Source: Caenorhabditis remanei (taxonomy: Eukaryota; Nematoda; Chromadorea; Rhabditida; Rhabditidae). Taken from it: a stretch of 64,000 nt of DNA. Shown here in pieces: positions 33,816-44,960 of the stretch. The notes below the pieces were generated by a model. The model saw only the letters and a list, made by a program, of their open reading frames with translations, searched no databases and was not told the origin of the DNA. A program made the translations under genes and the position numbers. Position 1 is the first letter of the stretch. Every line of letters starts with the position of its first letter. The stretch covers positions 1,612,001 to 1,676,000 of the forward strand of contig NC_071331.1 in assembly GCF_010183535.1 (NCBI RefSeq). The letters are read 5' to 3'.

Positions 33816-34600
33816 TTTGAACATGTTTGCGCACACTTACTGAACATTCATTTCAATTTATAACAAAAACACTGAGCCTGCCCGGAGCTGCCTGATTTTC
33901 AAAAATTTACCTTAAAATTTCAAAACTATTATACGACTAAAATTTGCATCAAATGTCGAATTTTATGACAACAACGATTGGAAATTCATTAACACTAATT
34001 TTAATGACTTCTGTTTTTCATTTGTTTTTGAAGCAGTATAGCTGAGAAGTCGGATATCTTCTTTTTCAACTAGCTTCTTCAAATACAGTAAACCTGTCAC
34101 ATGTGTTATTGGGACGTTTTTTGAATGAATCTTCAAAATTCAACCATTGAAAATGTGAATTTATGTTTTTTTGTGTATCACATATCTGCCAAGAGTAGTA
34201 TCCATGTTAGATGTAGGTTACACAAATGGGTCCAACGTCAAAGCCGCGGTATCTTCAGTGTGTTTTGCAAAATTTGACTAAAACATTACAAGAAAATTGA
34301 TGAGTGATAATTCCTGTCAATTAAACAATTTGGGAAGCACAAAACTCAACATTGTTTGAGCTAACTTAAAAATACTTTACTTTTCAGAAAGTTTATTGAA
34401 TAGCGTCAAGCTCGAGATAGCCAAGAAAATGATACGAGTGAGAAATAAAAAAGATATGAAGCAGGATTTTTTTAAACAACTGAATGCTGTCTTGAAGTTT
34501 GGAAACAACTTGTATGTAGATTCTTGTTCTTACAACTGTGCTCCACTGAAATGTCCTTGAAAAATGTCTCTTTTTCTCTGAGTCTCTATTTCACACACAA

Positions 34601-34956
34601 TTTTCTTTGATTTCAGAAAAGCGCGGTTGTAGGAAGCGTGACGTGCTAATACAGAAAAATTATGTTCACTTTCTCCCGCTGTTCCTGATCTGTAGCTCAT
34701 TTTATCTTCCTTCCATTCTCTTCTCCGGAAGCACTTGTCACTTCGTATTATCAAATCTGCCATTCTCATTTTTCACTATGGACACCCTCTTCTTCTTTTC
34801 TCCCCTTGTTTCTTTTGTCTTCTTCCTCTTATTCACTTTACCCCATATCCCCCTAGGGACCTCTGCATGGGGATACTGTAGCAAATGAATATGTGAATGG
34901 ACGGAGTTTTGTTTCAGAGAACGAATAAAAGGGAGAAGAGGAAAAAGAAGCTGAAA
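34601..34956 (+). promoter_or_regulatory. Promoter and leader of bHLH gene B
   Basis: Same block as in front of gene A, including GATACTGTAGCAAATGAATA and GTGAATGGACGGAG (one change in the GC box). The acceptor TTTGTTTCAG ends at 34,917, 39 nt before the ATG. Confidence 0.6.
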
Positions 34957-36975
34957 ATGGAGAACATGAGCAGTAAGATGTCGTTCACGGAGCCTGGAGT
35001 GAGACTTTCGATTAATTTGAGGGAAAGGTGAGTGAACAATTTATTCCTTTGGAATTGATAGAAGGAAAACGGATGATTATAAGATTGCTTTCTGTTACAG
35101 TGACTTTATTTGCATTGTTTAGAAAATTCGTCTTATTACCTCTTCCAAAGGAATAGTAGAAGTGTGTTATGAAACAGAGATTCCATCACATTCTAGCAGA
35201 ACTATAAATTTTCGAAAACTTGCTGTTTCCAAATGTTTCTTAAGTTGCGAAATCTCTCTCAGTTCGTTGAGAAAATTACCACCAAAAAAACATTTCGTTG
35301 TAGTGTTCACAGCTGAAAAATTGATTTTTACAACGTTTTTCGAAAATTCCTATGTGATTCTTTAAATGAAAGATTGTTTCATTTTGTTAAGGGAGGTGGA
35401 GCTACCAAATTTCCTGTTTCTATTTGTTCTTTTTTTAATTGCTTTCTAATATTTTTATTGGTTTCAAGCTTCAGATGTAAGGCCGATACTGGAATACAGA
35501 TCATCCAATTTCTCCACGTTTCCAGAAACCTTAACCGTTTTAAATCAGAAGTTTTCGAGAGTTTCCTGTTTCCAAAAAATTTTGAAGTTTCAAAATATAA
35601 TATCAGTACGATGGAACGACCAAATTTCCAGTTTTTATCCGATCATTTAGGTAACGCTTTCGAATGTTTTTACATTGAGAGACACGAGCACTGAAATGTG
35701 AATTTGATAAAGAAATGTAAATATGATAATGGCAGTAACGAAACTGAAAGATTACCGAAAGCACTATTAATTTAGAAGTCCAGAAACCGTAATTTGTTAG
35801 AATAAGAAATTCTCTAGCTTCAACCCTTTCGACTCAGAATTTCTCCTTTGAAAAAACTCAAGTTTACTTCAAAACTAGATGGTTGAATGATCTGATTGGC
35901 TCGAATTTATCCTCAATTATGATTAGTGAAGAGTTGCTCTGTTGTATTGATTCTTACTGTTTAATCCAGTGAAATGCCAGAAATAAAACAGTAAACCACA
36001 TAAAATCCTTCAATAAGTTTACCTTGAGAATTTTTGATAGCGATGTTTCACGAATTTCCGTTTTCACATATTTCTAAAGTTTTGAAATTTAGTCTCAGTG
36101 ATGTTTATCTTGAATCATTAATAATTGAAGAATTGATTTTTTTTGTTTCCATCCGTTTTATGAAACGTTTCCCAATTTTTTTCATTTTTTATTAAGAAGG
36201 CCAAACGAATGAACACTTTCACAAGGCACTTTACACTTTGAAGTCCGGAAACCGTAACCGCTTAAAATTAGAGACTATTATCAGTACAAAAATTCTTACT
36301 GTTTAACCTACTGAACTGTCAGTATCGAAACAGTAAATCAAATTAAATCTTTGAAAAATTTACCTTGAGAACCAATAACAACGATTTTTTATAAATTAAA
36401 AGAAAACACTTTTTCACACTGTTTCATTGAAAACATAACTTACGGTAGTTTACAAAGCTAATTGATTTGTGCCTCAAGATGACATCTTCCAGATGCCGAA
36501 TGCATGATTTGAATGAGGCTCTCGATGATCTTCGTGCAGTGATTCCCTATGCTCATGGTGGTTCTGTTAGGAAATTGAGCAAGATTGCAACATTGCTTCT
36601 GGCTAAAAATCTTATTATTATGCAGGTACCCAAAAAGAAGTTGTAGCCAGAGAACGGAAAATTAGATTTCGATTCTTGGAAATCAGAATAAGAAACAGTA
36701 TAGTTGTTTGGTTTTTGTAAAGTTTCTAAAAAAAATTCTTTGCTGTTTTGAAACAATGTTATTTACCGAAATACTACCTACAGCTACTGGTTTCATATTC
36801 GTTTTCTCATAAAACATTTCAGACCAAAGCAATCGAGGAGCTGAGCGTTCCAGTGTCCCAATTGAAGAAGAAAACGTCATCCGAAAGTTCTGAGTCTGCT
36901 GAGAGTCTGGACAAAGAGTCATCACCAAAGTTATCATTGTCATCTGAAGAATCATCGAACTCTGATAATTATTGA
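34957..36975 (+). CDS. bHLH transcription factor B, HLH-17/31/32-like
   Basis: Exons 34,957-35,027, 36,493-36,625 and 36,823-36,975, giving 118 aa. Same design as gene A. Exon 1 joins exon 2 in an Arg codon (AG|A). Exon 2 has the DNA-contacting [13 protein letters not shown] helix but reads KNLIIMQ where A and C have KNHIIMQ. Exon 3 starts [14 protein letters not shown], with Thr for Ala and Pro for Leu compared with A and C. The proline falls near the end of helix 2 or the following linker and could weaken dimerisation (inference). The exon 2 donor is CAG|GTACCC, different from A and C. Intron 1 is only 1.46 kb, because the segment holding the second exon-1-like donor in A and C is missing. 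Open and spliceable; possibly diverging. Confidence 0.87.
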
Positions 36976-37754
36976 TAAACTCTTTTTTTTTGAGGTAATT
37001 TTTTCGAGTTTGAGGTTATTTTTTATTTACAAACAGTTTACCACTTTTATTAGACAGTGGACTATTAAAATTATTAACAATTTTCTGAATAAACATCCGA
37101 TTCCTGAAAAAAGTGGAGAGGTGGATCATGTACGCATGTCTATTGCATCGTGGTCAATTTTTGATTTTTTCGCGGTTTCAAAAAACAAACAAATACTGAA
37201 AAGAGCAAAACTAGCAATGATTTGTTTTTGTATTTTACATTATGTCGGTGTAACCAAAGAGAATTTTCGAAGACTTTTGCCAAAAATTCAGACAACTACT
37301 GAAAATAACAGAAACAATGTGTCCAGTGGGAAACTGAATATGATGTAGTTGATCTAGAAAATCGAAATAATACAACGAAAATAGGAGAATTACTATTGAG
37401 CTGCAGAAACGCTGAGGTAAGCCACGATGATGAAACAGATTTTCTTGAACAAGGTAGTTGATTTGATAAAATTGTTATAAAAATGCCTTAAAAAAACTTA
37501 AACAGCTCCCGGAATTTAGCTATATAATGCAAATCTAATGAACTCTATGGCCCCATATTTTATTAGCATATAAGAGAGTGTAAATTTCAAAAAAAAAAGT
37601 TTTCGCATCATTTCTCATAGTTTCTATCAATTTATGTAGCCCTTACAGCTTTTTCATGGAAAAATAAATATGTGTGATTGCTGTATAAATATACCGATAA
37701 TCTGAAGATGCTAGAATATTGTCGCAAGCTCTGTGATTTTTGGCTCTGCTCTCG
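36976..37754. other. Downstream flank of bHLH gene B
   Basis: Non-coding, similar to the flanks of A and C. Minus-strand piRNA octamer at 37,431 with its start 39 nt away (37,392). The 112-codon frame at 37,010 is not conserved. Confidence 0.5.
37372..37392 (-). ncRNA. Predicted 21U-RNA (piRNA), minus strand
   Basis: Octamer TGAAACAG at 37,431-37,438; minus-strand YRNT start with T at 37,392, 39 nt away. Confidence 0.4.
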
Positions 37755-38916
37755 TTTTCATACATTTGTTTTCATTATTTCAGTTTTGTTATTATCAGTT
37801 TATTATGTCAAGTCAACCAATACAAATAATGTGACATAAAAAATGGAACAGTGAGGAAAAAAAAAATACAGAAATTTGAATTCAGAATTTCTGTATAATT
37901 TACAACAAAAAAATATTACGTGAGAAATATACAGAAATTTAAATCCAAAATTTCTGTATAATTTAAAAAAAAGATAACGTGGAAAATATACAGAAATTTC
38001 GGATTCAAATTTCTGTATAATTAAAAAAAAGTTTAACGTGGAAAATATACAGAAATTTCGGATTCAAATTTCTGTATATTTTCCAACAAAAAAAGGAAAC
38101 AGATAATTCTACTCAGGTTCTCCATCTTTTCAGATCCCCAATCCTCATTTGACGTCTAGGATTTAAATCTAGTTGACACTGTTTAGAAGTTCAGCAATCA
38201 TGTCTGAAAAATTCATAGTTCTTGTCGAGACCAGACTCTTTTCTTACCTGTCTGAGTGTACTTGATCATCAGAATATACATCACAAATAGATAATTGATT
38301 TGAAGTGTCTCCGAGATAATTAGGCTATTTTGAATATAATCCACACACATATTTTTAAAATTGTTCTTCTATTTATCAACAGGTACTTTTAATAATCTGT
38401 AAAAAGCAGTTTTTCAATGAATAATGATACTTACCTGGCTTGTAGAATGCATTGTATCTATATTCTCTTTGAAAAAATTGGATAGCCATCATGAAATTAC
38501 ACGTCATCTTTTTGTTTTTCTTGGAAATGAATTTTTTCATTCAAATAAATTTTACGTGACACTGGCAATATTGTGGGAATTTGTACTGTACGCTCAAAAG
38601 GTCACGTGAGAACTCCTCAGAAAAGTTCTTATTCATATTCATTTCCAAGAAAAACAAAAAGATGACGTGTAATTTCATGATGGCTATCCAATTTTTTCAA
38701 AGAGAATATAGATACAATGCATTCTACAAACCAGGTAAGTATCATTATTCATTGAAAAACTGCTTTTTACAGATTATTAAAAGTACCTGTTGATAAATGG
38801 AAGAACAATTTTAAAAATATGTGTGTGGATTATATTCAAAATAGCCTAATTATCTCGGAGACACTTCAAATCAATTATCTATTTGTGATGTATATTCTGA
38901 TGATCAAGTACACTCA

Positions 38917-39746
38917 CTAGGGAAGGCCCTCGACTCGGTCTGGAGTTATGGGACGTGACCTATATCATTAGAAAGCTGAAATCACGCTGATTCCAAATAT
39001 GTATTCAGTTTTTGCCCTCGAGGCCTGGTATTCGAGAAAAACGAGGTCAAAGTTTGGACCCTCTGACAAGTCATTACCTTTCCGACGTGTGAAAAATATC
39101 GGCAGCGTGGTGTAGGTGGTAGTGAGGGGGTATGGCATGGGGAGGGTTGTGGGTTCGGTTCCCGGTCACGGCAAATTTTTTTTTGAATTTTTTTCAATCA
39201 AATTTTAAGATTCTCTAACCAGGTCTGCCACACTTTTTCAAGATTTGGATTATGTTTTATTGATTTTCATGTAAAAATTACTAATTTTGAGAAAAAAAAT
39301 TTTCAAAAATTTGTCCATCACTTGATGGTCCAAAAGTGATGAAGTACTCGGATAAATTTTCTCGGCTTTTTGTTTCAAATAGTTTACATTTACATGAAAA
39401 TCAATAAAACATAATCCAAATCTTGAAAAAGTGTGGCAGACCTGGTTAGAGAATCTTAAAATTTGATTGAAAAAAATTCAAAAAAAATTTGCCGTGACCG
39501 GGAACCGAACCCACACCCCTCCCCATGTCATGCCCCCTCACTACCACCTACACCACGCTGCCGATATTTTTCACACGTCGGAAAGGTAATGACTTGTCAG
39601 AGGGTCCAAACTTTGACCTCGTTTTTCTCGAATACCAGGCCTCGAGGGCAAAAACTGAATATATATTTGAAATCAGCGTTTTCTCAGCTTTCCAATGATA
39701 TAGGTCACGTCCCATAACTCCAGACCGAGTCGAGGGCCTTCCCTAG
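38917..39746. mobile_element. Tc4/Tc5-like foldback element (830 bp)
   Basis: Long inverted repeats starting CTAGGGAAGGCCCTCGACTC, flanked by the 3-bp duplication TCA (38,914-38,916 and 39,747-39,749). Undoing it restores the right arm of the larger palindrome exactly. C. elegans Tc4 and Tc5 duplicate TNA on insertion, and Tc4 is a foldback with CTAGGG-type ends as I recall. Each arm contains a tRNA-like segment (39,101-39,174 on +; about 39,490-39,565 on -). No transposase. Confidence 0.82.
39101..39174 (+). other. tRNA-like segment in the Tc4-like element
   Basis: A 74-nt stretch with an A-box-like TGGTGTAGGTGG and a B-box-like GGTTCGGTTCC at about tRNA spacing. The acceptor stem does not pair and the T stem is imperfect, so it is not a functional tRNA. 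A mirror copy is in the other arm. Confidence 0.35.
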
Positions 39747-40250
39747 TCAGACAGGTAAGAAAAGAGTCTGGTCTCGACAAGAACTATGAATTTTTCAGAC
39801 ATGATTGCTGAACTTCTAAACAGTGTCAACTAGATTTAAATCCTAGACGTCAAATGAGGATTGGGGATCTGAAAAGATGGAGAACCTGAGTAGAATTATC
39901 TGTTTCCTTTTTTTGTTGGAAAATATACAGAAATTTGAATCCGAAATTTCTGTATATTTTCCACGTTAAACTTTTTTTTTAATTATACAGAAATTTGAAT
40001 CCGAAATTTCTGTATATTTTCCACGTTATCTTTTTTTTAAATTATACAGAAACTTTGGATTTAAATTTCTGTATATTTCTCACGTAATATTTTTTTTGTT
40101 GTAAATTATACAGAAATTCTGAATTCAAATTTCTGTATATTTTTTTTTCCTCACTGTTCCATTTTTTATGTCACATTATTTGTATTGGTTGACTTGACAT
40201 AATAAACTGATAATAACAAAGCTGAAATAATGAAAACAAATGTATGAAAA

Positions 40251-42939
40251 AAAACCAGACTTCTTCAACTTATACGCTTTTCAACTATTTTCCTGACTCA
40301 ATGTTGGAAATTGTATATTTATACATGTAAAAGTAGGAGGAATATAACATTCTAGAAACAAAGTATAATCACTACAGTTTTTCTTTAAAACTTAACGTTT
40401 TCACTTGAAAACTTTTTTTTTTGAAATTTACAATCTCTTATATGTACATGTCGCTTTTCGCATTATTGGAATCTAGCACCCTCTATTTTCCATCTTTATC
40501 CAACTTTCACAGTTTCATTTGAAAACATCTTTTGTCTCTATCTAATTTACAACGCTAAACATATGGATGCAAAACAAATCAGTGCGGATATCGGATTTAT
40601 GAAGATTTCAACTCTGGAAAATCAGAATATGAAACAGAGATTATTTAGCTTTTGAGACAAATATTCAGGCTGTTTCAAAACAATACTTTTCACCGAATGC
40701 CTGTCACCAGTTAATCTTGCCTGAGCAGTTACATTAGTATCAGTGAGACCATCTCATAGTCACACAGTTCACCATTTTCGAATAAAGCTGCAAGTGTCAC
40801 ATTCTTTATGGCCAGTGTTTCATTAATCAGTATGCAAGCACGGGAAATTTGTTTTTGATCAGAACATGAAACAGAAGTTGTTTGGTTTTTGCAAAACCTG
40901 TAAGAAATTATTTTTTTCTGTTTCAAAAAGAAAATTAGCTGATTGCTTTAAAGAATATATAGTTTCGATTTCTCATAGTATTTGTTTTTTTCAACGAATT
41001 TCTTATCGAATAAAAAAGAATTAGCTCTTTTGCAATCTTCAGTTTCACTCGGCATTTCTTTGAAAATGTGGATTTCAAGTTGAAGTTTCAGCAAGGTTTT
41101 GCGGTTTTTGGAGTCATGAGACTAGTAAAAAATAAATAGACCGCCAATGATAAATCTTTGAAACAGCGGAAATTAGATTTTTTTTTTCCAACCGTTTTTC
41201 TATCCATCAGTTAAAATTCGTGACGGAACCAATTGCTTGCAAGACCCAAAATCTTGATTGATAAAACTTTCTTTGTTTCTGAAAAACGGTAAATTGATTT
41301 CCGACTTTCGCCAATGCTTTCAATATATCCAATTTATCAGAAACATTGAATCATTCTTTATATTGACTTCTCAAGCATGAATTCAACTGACTTTAAACCA
41401 AATTTGAGCGAATTTTCTATTCAATAACTTGCTGTTTCAACTTTTCAATTTGTTTTTATGTTGCTATTCCTACCAATAAGTTCTTGTGTAACCTGGTTCC
41501 ATTATTGCTATCACTTCTTTTCTCTGGAACACTATTTAATAATACTGCTCCACTTTGTGCGATATTTGAATCCGTATAATAATTTCACTTTTCCAAAAGA
41601 GATTTTCGGTTTCAGAACTATTTAAAAAATAGTTAGAAACATTATTTTTCAATATTCTAGTTGAAGAAAATTCACAGATTATTTCGTGTGCTATAGATAC
41701 TTCAAGAATGATTTACGGGGTGTTTTGAAATTGTGTTCTTACTGTTTCTCAATCTCTGGGAAAACATAAAAAATGTTGATAATATCTTATTTTTGATAAA
41801 GACTATTTCTGAAACTCAATTTCCATTTATTTTAACATTGGTAAATGTTTTCAGAGATAGGTTTTACTTTCGAACAAGTTTAACTTTGTTACTGTTTCAA
41901 ACGCTTGAAAAATGTACATATGAACTGTAAGTGACAGTGTTTGTCTCTTCTATTGTATAGAATAATTGAATCTGAATAAAACATTGAAAAAAGGAGACGT
42001 ACTCTTGTTTCAAATTTTCAAATACCTAACTGAAAATATTTCTGTTCCGTGATGATCACAACAGTCAGCGTTTCGAATACGTTTAATGAAATCCTGGGCC
42101 GCGCACTATTATGCAATTTGCTTTCCTGCAAATAACAATTTGTTTCGTTCTTCAACTGAAATATTTTTTATTTGTATAAATCTAGTGGTTTATAATAAGG
42201 TTCTAGAAAATCTGAGAGAGCTTCAGGTTCATCATATTGTCCCATTGTATAGTCTTGTTTGAAATTCTTAAAATATTTTTTGGTTCTATTGATTATCGAA
42301 AGGTGAAATAAATTTTTTTGTGTTAGGGGGATTGAAATTATTTAGCAACGCCAAGTTAGTTTCATATTCGCATTTTTCCAAGAGGGCGTCTCATTAAATA
42401 AATGTTTCATCATGGGTGTAAACCTGTTAATAGTTTGCAATATTGTTTTTCTGGCTTATCTAATTTTGGAAACAGAGATACATTCAGCATATGAGTTTAG
42501 AAGGGCTTTCTTTTCAAATTTGACGTTTTTCACAGCATATTCTTCATCTTTTTCTGAAAATTTATATTTCCAGGGAAATTTCGTAAATTTCAAGTGCTGT
42601 CCGCAAGTCCTCCACAGGAAGTAGTAGTGGGTTTGATCAGTTTCCAAGTTATTTACTCTTTCAGATCAAACATTTCATTTTATTCAATTGGACGGGAAAT
42701 GGTAAAATTGAAACAAGTTTCCTGTCTCAGAAAAATTGTTGAATTTGAGTCTTTTTGTAACTGATAATGCATCAATTCTCATTTCTTCCATTGTCGGTAA
42801 AATAAATTCTGAAATAATTATACTCTCACATCACTAGTTTTTGTAGCGGTGATCTTAACAAGTTAACATTTTAATGGTTGCACATTTTATAGCATTGTTC
42901 CCCTTGTTGCTCATTTTCTCTCTTTTTGTTTTTCCCGCA
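40251..42939. other. Duplicated spacer (blocks after gene B, and block T copy 3)
   Basis: Non-coding. Densest piRNA motif stretch of the window: octamers at 40,630, 40,670, 40,867, 40,918, 41,159, 41,432 and 41,892. No exon-3 relic like that at 25,698 is readable, although the preceding spacer aligns. No gene seen. Confidence 0.55.
41938..41958 (+). ncRNA. Predicted 21U-RNA (piRNA)
   Basis: Octamer 41,892-41,899, CAGT start, T exactly 39 nt downstream. Confidence 0.5.
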
Positions 42940-43120
42940 AGCTCTGAATTGATAAATCCGCTCGATGAGATCTGATCTCTATTCATAAAAAGGGGAGAGA
43001 GTTAAGACAATTCAAATGGTAGGACACACTACTTTGGAGCATTTCCGACCAGCTGTTGCATCGAAACGGATTGCTTTGTGCTTTGAATGCTTTTAGAAAA
43101 TGTTCTGTTTTCAGTTTTGC
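42940..43120 (+). repeat. R unit 10 (3'-degenerate)
   Basis: GCTCTGAATTGATAAATCCGCTCG, AGTTAAGACAATTCAAATGG, CAGCTGTTGCATCG. The GAGCATTGGAACAG block is mostly deleted, and no octamer follows. Confidence 0.65.
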
Positions 43121-43796
43121 TAAATAACTGTCTGGTTTGCATTTTGAAATTCTACTTTATTTGTTCCCACAGTTTTCTTAGAGAGCTTTTTCTGTGACTC
43201 CACTTAAAATTTGATCGGAATTTTCATCACTAACAAGGTAGCTTCCACAATTGTAATTTTTACGGAACCAGTGTAAAGATATAATTGTCTTTTAAAAGAA
43301 GTTTCTAATAATTCAACTCTATTGTTATCGAATAAAAGAACTCGTTTACATTTCTCATTTTGACTCCATCTGATAAATTCGTTAACAATGCAATTCGAAG
43401 CTGCTGATGACTTAATTGGGTTATTCAGGTCATGTAAAAATGTATTTTAATACGTTTTTTCCTTATTCACGACCGGTAAAAAATGTATTTTAATACATAT
43501 TTTTCTCCCATTTTTCTACATTTCTTCTCAATTTTTTGACAGTTTTTCTACATAAGCATGCCAAAAAATGCAAAAAAGGGGAAAAATATTATTTTGATTT
43601 ATTTCGTTTTTTTTCTGTTTCAATAGACGGTTATTCTTTATATAAATATCACAAAAACCAGTAAAAGACAGCCTTCTGCCGCCAACATATATGGTAATTT
43701 GTAATGTCTAAATCAGTAAACGTTACCTTAATTTATGCTCTCTCCAAAAACACCACATTTTATCACATTCCCTCCCATTTCCCCCCATTTCCCCGC
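43121..43796. other. Duplicated spacer
   Basis: Non-coding. Contains the near-palindromic AATGTATTTTAATAC twice (43,439 and 43,478) and a piRNA octamer at 43,615 with CAGT 40 nt downstream. Confidence 0.5.
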
Positions 43797-44045
43797 ATGC
43801 TCTGAATTGATACATCCGCCAATTGAGATCTAATCTCTATTCATATAAATGGGGGAGGAGAGTTATGACAATTCAAATGGAATGACACCCCTCCCCCATC
43901 CTTTGGTCACTTCCGACCATCTGTTGCATCAAGGGAAGAGCATTGGAGCAGATTGTTCCCTGTTTTGGATATTTTGAAACTAACTCTTACTGTTTCACAA
44001 TGTTGATTTGTTTTTCTCTTGTTATCATGCAGTAATTAGTTCCAA
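43797..44045 (+). repeat. R unit 11
   Basis: CTCTGAATTGATACATCCGCC type, E-box CATCTGTTGCATC, GAGCATTGGAGCAGATTG. Intact octamer at 43,990-43,997. Confidence 0.8.
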
Positions 44046-44056
44046 TTTGCTGCATA
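44036..44056 (+). ncRNA. Predicted 21U-RNA (piRNA), R unit 11
   Basis: TAAT start with T 39 nt beyond the octamer at 43,990-43,997. Confidence 0.5.
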
Positions 44057-44501
44057 GCAGAAGAAGACGGAATCATTTAATAAAACCAACAACCATGTTT
44101 CCCATATTTTTGAGGCAAAACGAGCTATATAAATCGGAACTTCTAACACTAACAAGCTAGCTTACTGGGTGTAACAGAGTTAAACTTTCAGTTTCAGAAA
44201 ATAGTTTAGGAAAAAGCAAGGATCAGAAATTGTAAATCCAACCAACTTCTAATGAAAATCTGAAGCAGTAAAATCTTGAAAATCAGTATTTCAATTATTT
44301 TTCCGTTCCACTTGAGTGATATCTCTTTTTGAATGATACAGAAACCACTGTTTCGTTGCAATCTATCAATTATCTCTAGAACCCCAATTCTAATTGACTA
44401 AAACAGTGAATATTATTCTAAATTGCTCTTTTTTACAACACTCACTTCGCTTTTTATATATTTTCCCGCATAATCACCCATTGCCCTCATTTTTCCCGCA
44501 A
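44046..44501. other. Duplicated spacer
   Basis: Matches 30,380-30,489 plus 31,540-31,885, with the Harbinger-like element absent (empty site near 44,159). No gene seen. Confidence 0.55.
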
Positions 44502-44775
44502 GCTCTGAATTGATACATCCGCCAATTGAGATCTAATCGCTATTCATATAAATGGGAGGGAGTTATGACGATTCAAATGGAAGACACCCATCCCCCATCC
44601 TTTGGACATTTCCGACCATCTGTTGCATCAAAGGAAGAGCATTGGAACAGATTGTTTTATGCTTTGGATACTTTTATGGAGAGTGTGTTTTGATGATACA
44701 TAGATATCATTAGGAAATAAGGTCTTACTGTTTTACAATTTCGATATATTTTTCTCTTGTTTTCAAAAAAATTAC
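44502..44775 (+). repeat. R unit 12
   Basis: CTCTGAATTGATACATCCGCC type, CATCTGTTGCATC, GAGCATTGGAACAGATTG, then the GAGAGTGTGTTTTGATGATA form as in unit 6. Directly precedes block S of gene C. Confidence 0.78.
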
Positions 44776-44808
44776 TAACATCTCAATGTCGCTGACCTGC
44801 TTATATTA

Positions 44809-44960
44809 TGAATTCAATTTTTTTTTTGCGCAAGGAACGCTCGTTCCGCCCCCTCGCGGTGGCCACGCCCATTCCCCTGTCAGCACTGCGTTCAATTTTT
44901 TAACACAGTTGCAAGAAATAGACGTGGCGAGCGTTCCTCGCACAAAAAAAATTGAAATTA
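44809..44960. mobile_element. Short GC-rich inverted-repeat element, copy 2
   Basis: Sister of 19,083-19,232: GCAAGGAACGCTCG / CGAGCGTTCCTCGC arms around CCCCTCGCGGTGGCCACG. Confidence 0.65.

Larger units (their letters stand above)
32161..34600. other. Duplicated spacer block S, copy 3 (with an 820-bp insertion)
   Basis: Block S landmarks are intact on both sides of the insertion at about 32,706-33,525. Non-coding. The block S piRNA promoter is CCGTTTCA at 33,749-33,756. Confidence 0.55.
37755..40250. mobile_element. Large foldback palindrome split by a second element
   Basis: The left arm (about 37,755-38,590) is the reverse complement of the right arm (about 38,600-38,916 plus 39,750-40,250), each about 820 bp with the centre near 38,595. 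The outer parts contain four units that are themselves palindromic (ATACAGAAATTTGAATTC and its complement). The ends (TTTTCATACATTTG / CAAATGTATGAAAA) show no obvious target duplication. The 60-70-codon frames are mirror copies of each other, not genes. Confidence 0.8.

Noticed and set aside
38424..38793. 60-70-codon ORFs in the large palindrome
   Set aside because: They are mirror images of each other across the palindrome centre, and no motif is present.
39101..39174. Functional tRNA gene
   Set aside because: Acceptor stem ends do not pair and the T stem is imperfect; it is a tRNA-like piece inside an inverted-repeat element.
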